From positions 434,001 through 498,000 of the forward strand of contig NZ_JACOGF010000003.1 of the NCBI RefSeq assembly GCF_014284335.1: a stretch of DNA of 64,000 nt. Direction: 5' to 3'. The first letter of the stretch is position 1. The number at the start of each line of letters is the position of its first letter. This DNA is from Undibacterium hunanense. GTDB taxonomy: Bacteria; Pseudomonadota; Gammaproteobacteria; Burkholderiales; Burkholderiaceae_D. Below the pieces are notes generated by a model, which had not been told where the DNA came from, did not search any database, and saw only the letters and a program-made list of their open reading frames with translations. Of this stretch, positions 18,961-30,647 are shown in pieces. Position numbers and translations under genes: made by a program.

Positions 18961-19932
18961 ATGCAAAGCAGCCTACATCACAGCATATCGCGCAAGTCCA
19001 GCACCGGCATTCTGTTCCTGCTGCTTGCCTTCCCCCTGCTGGCGACCTACTTCGCCCAGGAATTTTATATAGGCCTGTTAAGCCGCTTGATGATTTTTGC
19101 CCTGGTAGCCAGCAGCCTGAACCTGATACTGGGTTTTGGCGGCATGATCAGCCTCGGGCATGCCGCCTTCTTTGGCAGTGGTGCTTATGTTGTGGGCATA
19201 CTGATGCAGCACGGAGTCTCATCTGCCTGGATCAGTTGGCCGGCGGCGATGCTGACCGGCTTTGTGCTGGCACTGGCAATAGGCAGTGTCTCACTCAGGA
19301 CGCGCGGCGTGTATTTCATCATGATCACGCTGGCATTTGCGCAGATGCTGTACTTTCTGTTTGTGTCGCTGAAAAATTATGGTGGTGACGATGGCCTGAG
19401 CCTGGCGCAACGTTCCGCCATTGGTCTGGATATGGCAAATGACAGCAATTTTTATTATCTGGTGCTGGTTATTTGCACCATATTTCTCTTCGTTCTTTAT
19501 AGACTTATCAATTCCCATTTTGGACGGGTGATACAAGCCATCAAGGAAAACGAAACCCGTATGGAAGCCATAGGTTACCCGGTGTTTCGCTACAAACTGC
19601 TGTGTTTTGCGATTGCAGGCAGCATCGCCAGTCTGGCCGGTGCCCTGCTGGCAAACCAGAACATGCTGGTCAGCCCCAATCTTTTGCACTGGACACAATC
19701 CGGCAGCCTGATGGTGATGGTGATACTGGGCGGTGTAGGTTATCTATCTGGCGGCATACTGGGTGCGGTAGTGATGTTGATGCTGGAAGAAATCCTGTCT
19801 GGCTACACCATACACTGGCAACTGTATCTGGGCATTATCCTGCTGCTGGTGGTCATGCTATTGCCAAATGGCCTGGCCAGCCTGCCACAAAAATTCATGC
19901 CCATCAAAAAACCGCAGGAGGATCAGGCATGA
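18961..19932 (+). CDS. livM: Branched-chain-type ABC transporter permease (LivM family)
   Basis: A 323-residue membrane protein with the LivM hallmarks SLNLILGFGGMISLGHAAFF, VSLRTRGVYFIMITLAFAQM and VMVILGGVGYLSGGILGAVV. It forms the second half of the transport channel with LivH. Its stop codon overlaps the livG start (ATGA), a sign of translational coupling. No unusual composition or truncation is visible; length is typical of LivM proteins in aromatic-acid HAAT systems, which are shorter than the amino acid version. Confidence 0.9.
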   Translation: MQSSLHHSISRKSSTGILFLLLAFPLLATYFAQEFYIGLLSRLMIFALVASSLNLILGFGGMISLGHAAFFGSGAYVVGILMQHGVSSAWISWPAAMLTGFVLALAIGSVSLRTRGVYFIMITLAFAQMLYFLFVSLKNYGGDDGLSLAQRSAIGLDMANDSNFYYLVLVICTIFLFVLYRLINSHFGRVIQAIKENETRMEAIGYPVFRYKLLCFAIAGSIASLAGALLANQNMLVSPNLLHWTQSGSLMVMVILGGVGYLSGGILGAVVMLMLEEILSGYTIHWQLYLGIILLLVVMLLPNGLASLPQKFMPIKKPQEDQA

Positions 19933-20696
19933 GCGTTTTACAGTTAAAAGGCCTGGTCAAACGCTATGGCGGCCTGGTTGCTACCAACAATTTGAGCCTG
20001 GATATCTTGCCCGGCGAAATCCACGCCATCATAGGTCCGAATGGCGCAGGCAAGACCACGCTGATACATCAGATATCCGGTGCCATTACACCCAATCAGG
20101 GACAAATCATATTCAATGGCGTGGATGTTACTGCCACCAGCATGCATGAACGTGTCAGACTTGGGTTGGCACGGTCTTACCAGATCACGAATATCTTCCA
20201 GTCATATACGGTCATCGATAACCTGAGTCTGGCAATACAGGCGCGCTCAGGCAGCAGCATGCGATTCTGGCGCAAGGCCATAGATGAACAGGCACTTTTT
20301 GAGCAAGCCCGGCAGCTCGCCAGCGACATAGGTTTGGCCGAGCACTGCAACAGCAAAGCCTGTGAACTCGCGCATGGTGAGCAACGCCAGCTGGAACTGG
20401 GACTGACCCTGGCGACTGAACCCAAACTGCTCCTGCTGGACGAGCCCATGGCAGGCACAGGACATGAAGAATCAGGCAAGATGCTGGATCTGATCGCAGC
20501 CCTGCGCGGCAAGGCAGCCGTGATCTTGATAGAACATGATATGGATGCCGTCTTCAAACTGGCTGACCGCATCTCTGTTTTAGTGGCAGGCTCCATCATT
20601 GCTACTGGCACGGCAGAACAAATACGCCAGAACCCGGAAGTCAAGAAAGCCTATCTCGGTGATGAAATGGACAGCGCACTCAAGGAGGTTGCATGA
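19929..20696 (+). CDS. livG: ABC transporter ATP-binding protein (LivG family)
   Basis: The 255-residue ATPase has Walker A GPNGAGKTTLIHQISG, signature LAHGEQRQLELGLTLATEPK and Walker B LLLLDEPMAG, with the LivG-type histidine loop VILIEHDMDAVFKLADRI. I start at ATG 19929, which overlaps the livM stop; the open frame extends upstream inside livM but nothing there resembles the family. It is one of two cytoplasmic ATPases powering the importer and overlaps livF by 4 bases. Confidence 0.92.
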   Translation: MSVLQLKGLVKRYGGLVATNNLSLDILPGEIHAIIGPNGAGKTTLIHQISGAITPNQGQIIFNGVDVTATSMHERVRLGLARSYQITNIFQSYTVIDNLSLAIQARSGSSMRFWRKAIDEQALFEQARQLASDIGLAEHCNSKACELAHGEQRQLELGLTLATEPKLLLLDEPMAGTGHEESGKMLDLIAALRGKAAVILIEHDMDAVFKLADRISVLVAGSIIATGTAEQIRQNPEVKKAYLGDEMDSALKEVA

Positions 20697-21403
20697 AGAC
20701 CATACTGGAAGTCGGACATATCGCTACCGCCTATGGACACAGCCAGGTCTTGTTTGGCATAGACCTGCATATACGTCAGGGCGAAGTCGCAAGCCTGCTG
20801 GGACGCAATGGCGCAGGCAAAACAACGACCTTGCGTTCAATACTGGGTCTGACACCAGCGCATAGCGGCCATATCCATTTCATGGGCCAGCGCATAGAAA
20901 AAATGACGACAGATAAAATCGCCAGGATGGGCATAGCCCTAGTGCCGGAAGGCCGACAGATTTTCCCTAACCTGACCGTCAAGGAAAACCTCATCGCCTT
21001 TGCAGTCAATCGCAATCAAAGCAAAACGCCATGGAGCCTGAAAGAAATTTACCAACTCTTCCCGCGTCTGGCCGAGCGCGCCGGCAATATGGGTAACCAG
21101 TTATCTGGTGGTGAACAGCAGATGCTGGCCATCTCACGCGCCTTGATGACCAATCCACATCTCCTGATACTGGATGAAGCGACGGAAGGCCTGTCACCAC
21201 TGGTGCGTGAAGAAATCTGGGTCTGCCTGCGGAAACTGCGCGATCAGGGGCAAACCACACTGGTTATCGATAAATATGTAGAAAAACTCATCCCTCTGGC
21301 AGACCAGCACAGCATCATGGAACGGGGCAAGATAGTCTGGCATGGCAATAGCGAAAGCCTGAGGCAATCACCAGAGACCTGGCAAAAGTATGTGGGTGTC
21401 TGA
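20693..21403 (+). CDS. livF: ABC transporter ATP-binding protein (LivF family)
   Basis: A 236-residue ATPase, the last gene of the transport operon. It shows Walker A GRNGAGKTTTLRSILG, the LivF-typical ALVPEGRQIFPNLTVKENL, signature QLSGGEQQMLAISRAL and Walker B LLILDEATEGLSP. It pairs with LivG. The final histidine-loop region reads TLVIDKYVEKLIPLAD, with lysine where most relatives have a glutamine or glutamate, a small departure that should be tolerated. It is convergent with the outer-membrane protein gene, 20 bp away. Confidence 0.9.
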   Translation: MKTILEVGHIATAYGHSQVLFGIDLHIRQGEVASLLGRNGAGKTTTLRSILGLTPAHSGHIHFMGQRIEKMTTDKIARMGIALVPEGRQIFPNLTVKENLIAFAVNRNQSKTPWSLKEIYQLFPRLAERAGNMGNQLSGGEQQMLAISRALMTNPHLLILDEATEGLSPLVREEIWVCLRKLRDQGQTTLVIDKYVEKLIPLADQHSIMERGKIVWHGNSESLRQSPETWQKYVGV

Positions 21404-21423
21404 CCCAATTCAAGTACAGCGAT

Positions 21424-22536
21424 TCAGAACTTGTACTGAGCTTGCACACCCACACCAAGCACTTTGGCGTGACTCAAGTTCAGATTATCTGTCTGTAAAT
21501 GCAGGCCCACGATACGGTTACTCCAGCCTATACCAACTGATTTATAGCGCGTATCAAAACTGGCATCAAAGCGGCCATAGACCGAGTTATTGGCGACACT
21601 CAGGGTCGGCAGATTAACGCCGTAAAAATGCCGGACTTGCGCGGCAAATTCCCATTGCTGGTTTTGATAGGCAACACGCGCAGTATGTGTTTGCGGCACC
21701 GAGACTGAGCGGGTTCTTTGGCGGTTTACGCCTTGTAACAAAGGTGCGTAATTCAAATAACCCTTGCTGTCATATTGCACAACCGCAGAGCTAAGGCTTT
21801 GCTGCAACTCAGGCAAATTCTGCCATGCCAGACGGTTGAATACATCCTCAAGCTGGTATTGCACACGCCATGCCGGATTGATTTGCCAATCCATAGCCAG
21901 ACTGGAGCTATAGCCTTTGGCCTCAGGTTCAAATTGCTGAAACAGGTATTGATAGCGGCTATTGACATCCAGCTCGGTTGCAGAAAAACTGTAGTGCTGA
22001 TTGTCGACGTAACTGGCAGCCCCTGTTGCCTGTACCGAGCGGTATTGCGGCTTCATGTAATACACGGCACTGGCAAAGAAGCGCGGCTGATACTCATCAC
22101 CCAGACTGAACCAGCGCCCTGCCCGCAGACCGAAGCCTGACCAGCTTTCCATCTGTGCCCCAAGCTGGTAGCTGACTGCCTGCTGCGGCAAACCACTCTG
22201 CTTATACGCTTTCACAAATGCCAGGGTAGATGCACTGGCTTTCAGCATGCCTTCCTGGCGTCCTTCCAGATTCAAACGCCATTCTTTGTAGCCCATGCCC
22301 AGTTCTGTGCGATAACGGCGCAGGCTGACATTTTGACCTTCTTTGGGCGAAAAATCACCGCTCCAGTCACCCTCTATTTTGCGAGCAGGCATAAAATCAG
22401 ACGCTTCCCACAGGTCAATACTGGCAAAGCTACGCCAGCCGTCGTCATTTTTTTGCGACCACAGTTCATCCATGGCATATGCCTGATGAGCAAGCAAAGC
22501 CGTGCCTAGCAATACGGTCAGTCTGGATAAGAACAT
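21424..22536 (-). CDS. Putative outer-membrane beta-barrel protein
   Basis: The 370-residue protein of unknown function has an N-terminal signal peptide (MFLSRLTVLLGTALLAHQAYA). It then shows alternating polar/hydrophobic strands rich in Tyr, Gln and Ser and a C-terminal phenylalanine (GVQAQYKF), the signature recognised by the Bam machinery. Roughly 14-16 strands would fit the length. I start at ATG 22536; a GTG at 22545 would add three residues. It follows a large lipoprotein gene by 61 bp, but a strong terminator fills that gap, so it depends on readthrough or on a promoter inside the lipoprotein gene. I do not recognise a specific family. Confidence 0.75.
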   Translation of the reverse strand: MFLSRLTVLLGTALLAHQAYAMDELWSQKNDDGWRSFASIDLWEASDFMPARKIEGDWSGDFSPKEGQNVSLRRYRTELGMGYKEWRLNLEGRQEGMLKASASTLAFVKAYKQSGLPQQAVSYQLGAQMESWSGFGLRAGRWFSLGDEYQPRFFASAVYYMKPQYRSVQATGAASYVDNQHYSFSATELDVNSRYQYLFQQFEPEAKGYSSSLAMDWQINPAWRVQYQLEDVFNRLAWQNLPELQQSLSSAVVQYDSKGYLNYAPLLQGVNRQRTRSVSVPQTHTARVAYQNQQWEFAAQVRHFYGVNLPTLSVANNSVYGRFDASFDTRYKSVGIGWSNRIVGLHLQTDNLNLSHAKVLGVGVQAQYKF

Positions 22537-22547
22537 GGAATACACTC

Positions 22548-22577
22548 AAAAAAATAGCCCGCTGACAGGCAGCGGGC
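22548..22577 (-). terminator. Intrinsic terminator between lipoprotein and barrel genes
   Basis: On the minus strand, GCCCGCTG and CAGCGGGC pair around a 5-base loop, followed by TATTTTTTT. It is a textbook Rho-independent terminator starting about 20 bp after the lipoprotein stop and ending only about 12 bp before the barrel-protein start. That leaves no room for a promoter between them. Confidence 0.9.
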
Positions 22578-22597
22578 GTACTCTGAAAAAATTCAAC

Positions 22598-24982
22598 TTA
22601 CTTTATGGATTCGAAACTGCCATCGACATAACTGATACGGCCTGCCTTCAAATCCAGCCAGCCGACCTTGGCACCATCTTTCAGGATGTCGGCCACTTCA
22701 TTGCTGCCATATAAGTCAAAAGACACGCCGGTAGCACTGCTGACACGCAACACTCTTGTCTTGCCCGGACTATCCGTCAGGTTGGCATTAATGACATTAC
22801 TGCCATCATCATATTGCGCGAAAATACTACTGCTATTGAAAGCATCACTACTGCCACTGACGTTCAACTTCAGCGGTGGGCGATCAGGTAGCTGTATCAC
22901 GCCAACAATCGCGGCTGAGGTGCGGGCAAAATTGCTTGCAGATTCAGGTTTGCTATTGTCAAAACTGGTATACCCAAAACGTTCCACGCTTAACTTGCCG
23001 TTAAAAAATTCCAGTGCAGTAGCCAGGCCTGTGCTGTTGCTGATAACGCCAGTAAAATCGACCCGGTTTGGCGCATAGTTCAGCCCATTTTTGTCGGCTG
23101 AGGCGTTCGACAGCTTCAATTCTCCATGCACCTTGCTTTTGCCTGCTTCACCAGTAAGCAGCAAGGCAAATTCTTTCGCGCCAAATTTAGCCAGCCTGCC
23201 GCTGCTGTCCAGGCTTACTTTGGCATAGGACCCCTTTTCTATGGCCAGTCTGGAGCTGACCTGGCTTGACACATAGGACTTGAGTTCACCGCTAAAATCA
23301 TAACGATAAAAACCGTCAGCAGTATCATTGCGATCCACACGCAGATTCCAGCTTTCAAAGTCAGTCAGCAATTTGCCATTGCCGTCGGTACGCGGCGGCA
23401 TCAGGCCATCCACAATCAAGGCTGTCACATTCTTGCCCTGCATGGCATAACTGATCTGACCAGTAAATGCATTCGTGGAATAGCCACTGATGACCGTTGC
23501 ATTGGCATCATTGGCTGCCGTCCTGATGAAATCGAATTTATCCTGATTCCAGCCAAATACGGTCTTTTGCTGTACCAGTTCAGATTTATAACTGAATCTC
23601 CCTGAATCACCGGCGACAGGTTCCAGCCACACCCGGTCGATGATTTCCATCCACTCCACCTGGTAGCGATAACTGGCTTTAAAAGTACCAGGCAACACAA
23701 CACGGGAAAAACGGCATTCCAGACCCAACGCTTCTGCCGGCGTGCGCGCGACGTTGCCCTTGTCACGCATGACACTGCAATCGCCCAGATTACCGACATT
23801 CTGATAACCACTCCATAAGGCTGTGGCGCCATAAAACAGGCCATTAACCGATGTATCCTTACTGGTGCCAGCCTTGAACTTGTTAAACTGATCGATGCCT
23901 TCCGTCAGTGTTTTCGACCAGATCAGCAAATCCTTGTCCATAGGCGCGCTGGCTTTTTCAAAATCAGCCTTGACTGCATTCAGACGCATATCGATGGCCC
24001 CGTTTTGCTGCCCGTTCGTCAGCGAGTAAATATTGTTGCGCAGACTGGAAAAGAACTGCCTGGTTGCCGCTACCTTGTCCGTCTCGGGAGCTGGTGCAGG
24101 CAGGCTGCTGCTGATAAAAGTGCTGACCCCGTCCACCGAAGTTTTACCGGATTTATTGACGCTGTCGTCAGCGGTCACTTTTTCCAGTGCAGAACGCAAG
24201 GCAAGGCGTACATCTTCATTAAACAGGAAGGTATTACCATCAAGCTTGCCGGCATTGGCGATCTGGCTGACAACACAGACTACACGCTTGCCCTGGCTAT
24301 CGGCATTGCATGAAAATGCCTTGTCCAGCGCCAATTGAGAAATGGCGGTCAGACTAAGGGCCTGCAGCTTTTCATCGACGTACGCATCGGCCGCGTTATC
24401 GCTGACAGTGTGAACCACAGCCACCCTTTGCGGATCAAAACCCAGTAACGCCTGCACACCGGCCCTGGCGCGATCAATATTGCTAGCAGTCAGGCCACCC
24501 GCTTTTTCTGCGGCCTGCACAATCAATTCCGTCAATGGCGTAACGCTACCCCAATATACAAGCTCGGGATTGGCACCCTGCCTGACCACGCTGCGCAATT
24601 TCAATTCATCAGGAAAAGGTAAATTGACCTGAGTAGCCTCGTCATACATGAGGGCGCCAGGGGCAGTGCCGACTTCAATCAAAAAACTGGACATGCCGGC
24701 AGGAACAGAAATCGTGTAAGCACCATCACCACCAGTAATGGTATCGGCAAAAGCTGCACCTACTTTTTTACCAGATGCATCAAGTGAAAAAGCCTGTACG
24801 CGTGCGCCAGTGATTCTGCCTTTTGCTGCCAGACCATTGAACTGGCGACTGCTGTTTGCTGCAATGGCAGAGGTCGCATTGGATGCCGTTGGAGTGGACG
24901 ATCCACCTCCACCACAGGCACTCAGAGCCAGTGCCAGAGCGAGCAAGCTAGTGGCGATAACAGGACGATTGATTTTGTTCAT
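22598..24982 (-). CDS. Large lipoprotein of unknown function
   Basis: The 794-residue protein begins with MNKINRPVIATSLLALALAL and a lipobox LSAC, followed by a Gly/Ser linker (GGGGSSTPT), so it is lipidated after signal peptidase II cleavage. The N-terminal 100 residues (FNGLAAKGRITGARVQAF, GGDGAYTISVPAG) resemble a carboxypeptidase-regulatory-like beta-sandwich. The rest is beta-rich and not recognised. The start is ATG 24982; an open frame 24 residues longer lacks a signal peptide. No Asp follows the lipid Cys, so transport to the outer membrane is likely. It is the upstream partner of the beta-barrel gene. Confidence 0.8.
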   Translation of the reverse strand: MNKINRPVIATSLLALALALSACGGGGSSTPTASNATSAIAANSSRQFNGLAAKGRITGARVQAFSLDASGKKVGAAFADTITGGDGAYTISVPAGMSSFLIEVGTAPGALMYDEATQVNLPFPDELKLRSVVRQGANPELVYWGSVTPLTELIVQAAEKAGGLTASNIDRARAGVQALLGFDPQRVAVVHTVSDNAADAYVDEKLQALSLTAISQLALDKAFSCNADSQGKRVVCVVSQIANAGKLDGNTFLFNEDVRLALRSALEKVTADDSVNKSGKTSVDGVSTFISSSLPAPAPETDKVAATRQFFSSLRNNIYSLTNGQQNGAIDMRLNAVKADFEKASAPMDKDLLIWSKTLTEGIDQFNKFKAGTSKDTSVNGLFYGATALWSGYQNVGNLGDCSVMRDKGNVARTPAEALGLECRFSRVVLPGTFKASYRYQVEWMEIIDRVWLEPVAGDSGRFSYKSELVQQKTVFGWNQDKFDFIRTAANDANATVISGYSTNAFTGQISYAMQGKNVTALIVDGLMPPRTDGNGKLLTDFESWNLRVDRNDTADGFYRYDFSGELKSYVSSQVSSRLAIEKGSYAKVSLDSSGRLAKFGAKEFALLLTGEAGKSKVHGELKLSNASADKNGLNYAPNRVDFTGVISNSTGLATALEFFNGKLSVERFGYTSFDNSKPESASNFARTSAAIVGVIQLPDRPPLKLNVSGSSDAFNSSSIFAQYDDGSNVINANLTDSPGKTRVLRVSSATGVSFDLYGSNEVADILKDGAKVGWLDLKAGRISYVDGSFESIK

Positions 24983-25213
24983 GAGTGAATGCCGGATAAG
25001 AGTCCGTCGCAACAGGCAACTATTTAAGCGACAGCTGCATTCATCGCTGCGCAAAAGAACTTGTAACGAACTGTAAAATAAAGAATTGCGATTCTAACAT
25101 TGAAAAAAGCGTTTTGTCGCTCAATCAATCAAGAAATTCTGCAAATAAATTAGCAAACGAATTTCAATCAATGCGAAAGGATGTGATTGATGCCAGTTGA
25201 CGGCAAAATCACT

Positions 25214-25235
25214 TCAAAAAGCCTGCTTAAGGCTT
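25214..25235 (-). terminator. Probable intrinsic terminator of ftsB
   Basis: On the minus strand the stem AAGCCT / AGGCTT closes a 5-base loop and is followed by a run of five T. The stem overlaps the ftsB stop codon. It is short but has the right layout and orientation. Confidence 0.6.
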
Positions 25236-25553
25236 AGCTGTTTCCTGAACGGGGTGATCAGGTTTATTTGCCATGACAGCATTCGGGGCCAGAATCTGGA
25301 CGAAAATTTCGTTTTTCTTGATCATGCCCAGTTCAAAGCGGGCACGTTCTTCGACGGCATCGGTACCGTTTTTCAAATCCTGTACTTCAGACTCCAGTTT
25401 GCCATTACGTTCTTTGAGTTTATCGTTATTGGCTTTGACTTGCGATACCTGCCGGTCCAGTTCCCAAACGCGCAGCCATCCCCCTTTACCCAGCCACAAG
25501 GGGTACTGGATCAGCAGCAACAGCGCAGCAAAGGAAAGAGCTATTAAACGCAC
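25227..25553 (-). CDS. ftsB: Cell division protein FtsB
   Basis: A 108-residue bitopic membrane protein. A single transmembrane helix (residues of about 3-20, [19 protein letters not shown]) is followed by a coiled coil ([20 protein letters not shown]) and the conserved [19 protein letters not shown]. FtsB forms the FtsQLB divisome subcomplex. It lies downstream of eno, the standard position, with only 78 bp between, most of it taken by a terminator. It probably depends on readthrough from eno or on a promoter overlapping the hairpin. Confidence 0.95.
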   Translation of the reverse strand: MRLIALSFAALLLLIQYPLWLGKGGWLRVWELDRQVSQVKANNDKLKERNGKLESEVQDLKNGTDAVEERARFELGMIKKNEIFVQILAPNAVMANKPDHPVQETAKP

Positions 25554-25589
25554 GGGCGCAAGGCTATCGGTTCAAAACTTGTCACTCAG

Positions 25590-25621
25590 AAAAAAAGGGG
25601 AACGGCGTTCCCCCTTTTTTA
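25590..25621. terminator. Bidirectional intrinsic terminator after eno
   Basis: A GGGGAAC / GTTCCCC stem with a 3-base centre is flanked by A-rich sequence on the left and T-rich on the right, so it functions as a terminator on both strands. For eno (minus) it lies just after the stop codon. Confidence 0.92.
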
Positions 25622-25631
25622 CCAAACCAAA

Positions 25632-26915
<1,284 letters not shown>

Positions 26916-27028
26916 TCAATTCTCCTAAACAATCAATATTGCGAACAAAGTAAAAACGAATCTGACCCATCTTCTGACCACGTAATGACATTGCATCACA
27001 CGCTGCATCAACGTGGTCAATAACTACT

Positions 27029-28717
<1,689 letters not shown>

Positions 28718-28779
28718 TCACTAAGCTGTGAATGCGCGAATTCCCGCCAGCAAATCAAGGGAAATCAGGATACCTGCTT

Positions 28780-29730
28780 TTACATTGCATAAAAGAATTG
28801 CAACCTGGCAAAATTTTGCGCACCCTGCCCATTACTTAATTCCCTGATTTCATTACTGCGACGAATGATGGAGGCAGAAAGCCCATATTGATCATTGCGC
28901 CACAGATAACCAAGTTCAACTTCCCCCACCATGGTTTTAGGGCTGACTGCATTCGCCTGTTTGTTGAAATAACCACCTTGTATACTGGCGTTATAGGCAA
29001 CAGCCTTCACCTCCGTACGCAGGAAACCATAGCTGGCCGCCTGCTCGGGCAAGGCATTCAGGCTACCTGCGCGCAATAGCAATTCAGCACTGGCGTCAGT
29101 AAATATATTACCGAAATGGCCTTTGAAGCGGGGGGCCACATCAACACCGGCGAAAGGCAGCAGGCGTCCTGGCGAAAATTCACCCGTCAACACCATCCCC
29201 CATTCATTCCTGACCTGGGTACTCCAGCCTTGCGGCAAGGGTTGATTGATAAGACGGTGCAAGTGGGTCTGTGACCATTCGCCACCAGCACAGGGGCCAA
29301 GGCAGCCGATGTCCAGACCCAGCTTCAGGCTTTTGCCATTCGCTTCGCTTTTTTCGCGGAACATGCCTGCATATAGCCAGCCCGCATAGGGATGGTCAAT
29401 TTTTGCAATCTGGCGTGGCAAGAGCTTGATGTCAGAAGCAGTATACAAATCCTGGCCAAAGCGCCAACCGTAGGTCAGCGACTGCAAGGCATCCGCCTTT
29501 GTATACGTCTGCCCTATACGGTTGCCACTGGTATAGAAGCCATCATCTTTTTTCAGCAACAGGCTGTCATTGTCAATATCAAGTTGCAAGACAGTTTTGC
29601 CAGTTTGCCTGACCTGGCTGAACTCATCCCAGGATGGTATGCCTGTATCAGCCAGTACCGGACGGGCCAGCAACGCGGCCAACAGCAACGAAAACTTGGC
29701 AATGCCAGCGATATGCGATGTATAACTCAT
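28780..29730 (-). CDS. LpxR-like lipid A 3'-O-deacylase family protein (DUF2219)
   Basis: A 316-residue outer-membrane beta-barrel. A signal peptide (MSYTSHIAGIAKFSLLLAAL) precedes the family's N-terminal motif DIDNDSLLLKKDDGFYTSG, which contains the Asn-Asp pair of the LpxR active site. DHPYAGWLYAG and GCLGPCAGGEWSQTHLH (with His) follow. LpxR removes the 3'-acyloxyacyl chain of lipid A and modulates immune recognition. The start at ATG 29730 gives a clean signal peptide and follows an AAGG site. Function is assigned from family motifs. Many environmental homologues are untested and may act on other lipids. Confidence 0.78.
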   Translation of the reverse strand: MSYTSHIAGIAKFSLLLAALLARPVLADTGIPSWDEFSQVRQTGKTVLQLDIDNDSLLLKKDDGFYTSGNRIGQTYTKADALQSLTYGWRFGQDLYTASDIKLLPRQIAKIDHPYAGWLYAGMFREKSEANGKSLKLGLDIGCLGPCAGGEWSQTHLHRLINQPLPQGWSTQVRNEWGMVLTGEFSPGRLLPFAGVDVAPRFKGHFGNIFTDASAELLLRAGSLNALPEQAASYGFLRTEVKAVAYNASIQGGYFNKQANAVSPKTMVGEVELGYLWRNDQYGLSASIIRRSNEIRELSNGQGAQNFARLQFFYAM

Positions 29731-29825
29731 GAATAAGAAAACCTTAGAAAAACTGCGCAGTGGCGCAAAAAACAAGAATAGTACGGCCAGGAACTACAAG
29801 GCTTTGGGGCGGTTTTGCGTAAGTA

Positions 29826-30635
29826 CTACTTTAAATGAAAGCCGGTAATCATGGTATGCACGGCTGCTGCCGTCGCTGCCGGCACTTCCAGTGGAATCAA
29901 ATGGCCACCTTCTATCAATACATAATTATCACCCATTAATTTCCTGGTTGCTGCCGGCCCTGCCTGACGGCATTCTACCGAATCGGTTCCACCGACAAAA
30001 CCTATGGGCATGGCGGGTGGACGGCGCAGCAGGCGTCCCAGACCATGCGGTAGGCTGCGGTAGATGGTGGTTTCAACTTCACGCGTAAAGCGCAGGGTCA
30101 CGCCTTCTGGATGTGGCTTTAAACCTGCCCGCATATAGTCACGCAACACGCCGGGCGGCCAGATGGCAAACATTTCCTTGGCTGCAAAATGCTGATAAGC
30201 CTCTTCTTCACTTTTCCAGATATGGCGGCGTTTTTCTGAAAAACGGGCTGGTGAAAACTTCCTGTCCAACCCCAATACTTTAAACAACCGCAATAACATG
30301 GCACGCCAACCCGCCACTACCGGCGAATCCAGTACCACGACACAACGTACCAGATCAGGCCGGGCGCGTGCAGCCATCAGCGACAAAATCCCGCCCAGCG
30401 AATGCCCCACCAGAATCACCGGTTGCGAATATGACTGTTGCAAGGTGTCGATCAGTTCCTGCACCAGATGCTTCCAGCCATCCATGACGGGATATGCAGG
30501 GTTATGCCCCACCATATCGGTCGCATGCACATCATAATGACTACGTAAATGATCCAGGAACATGCTGTAGGTGCCAGACGGGAAGCTATTGCCATGGACA
30601 AAATGAAGCAGGGGTTTTACTGTGTTTTCGCTCAT
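29826..30635 (-). CDS. Alpha/beta-fold hydrolase
   Basis: The 269-residue protein has the oxyanion-hole segment LLHFVHGNSFPSG, the nucleophile elbow LVGHSLGG with Ser79, and a C-terminal histidine in IEGGHLIPLEVP. The substrate is unknown. A cap region around residues 110-180 is rich in Arg and aromatic residues. It is encoded 12 bp downstream of comEC on the same strand, so it is probably in the tatD-comEC transcription unit, though no functional tie is obvious. It could be an esterase, lipase or haloalkane-type hydrolase. Confidence 0.82.
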   Translation of the reverse strand: MSENTVKPLLHFVHGNSFPSGTYSMFLDHLRSHYDVHATDMVGHNPAYPVMDGWKHLVQELIDTLQQSYSQPVILVGHSLGGILSLMAARARPDLVRCVVVLDSPVVAGWRAMLLRLFKVLGLDRKFSPARFSEKRRHIWKSEEEAYQHFAAKEMFAIWPPGVLRDYMRAGLKPHPEGVTLRFTREVETTIYRSLPHGLGRLLRRPPAMPIGFVGGTDSVECRQAGPAATRKLMGDNYVLIEGGHLIPLEVPAATAAAVHTMITGFHLK

Positions 30636-30647
30636 AACTGCAAGTCA

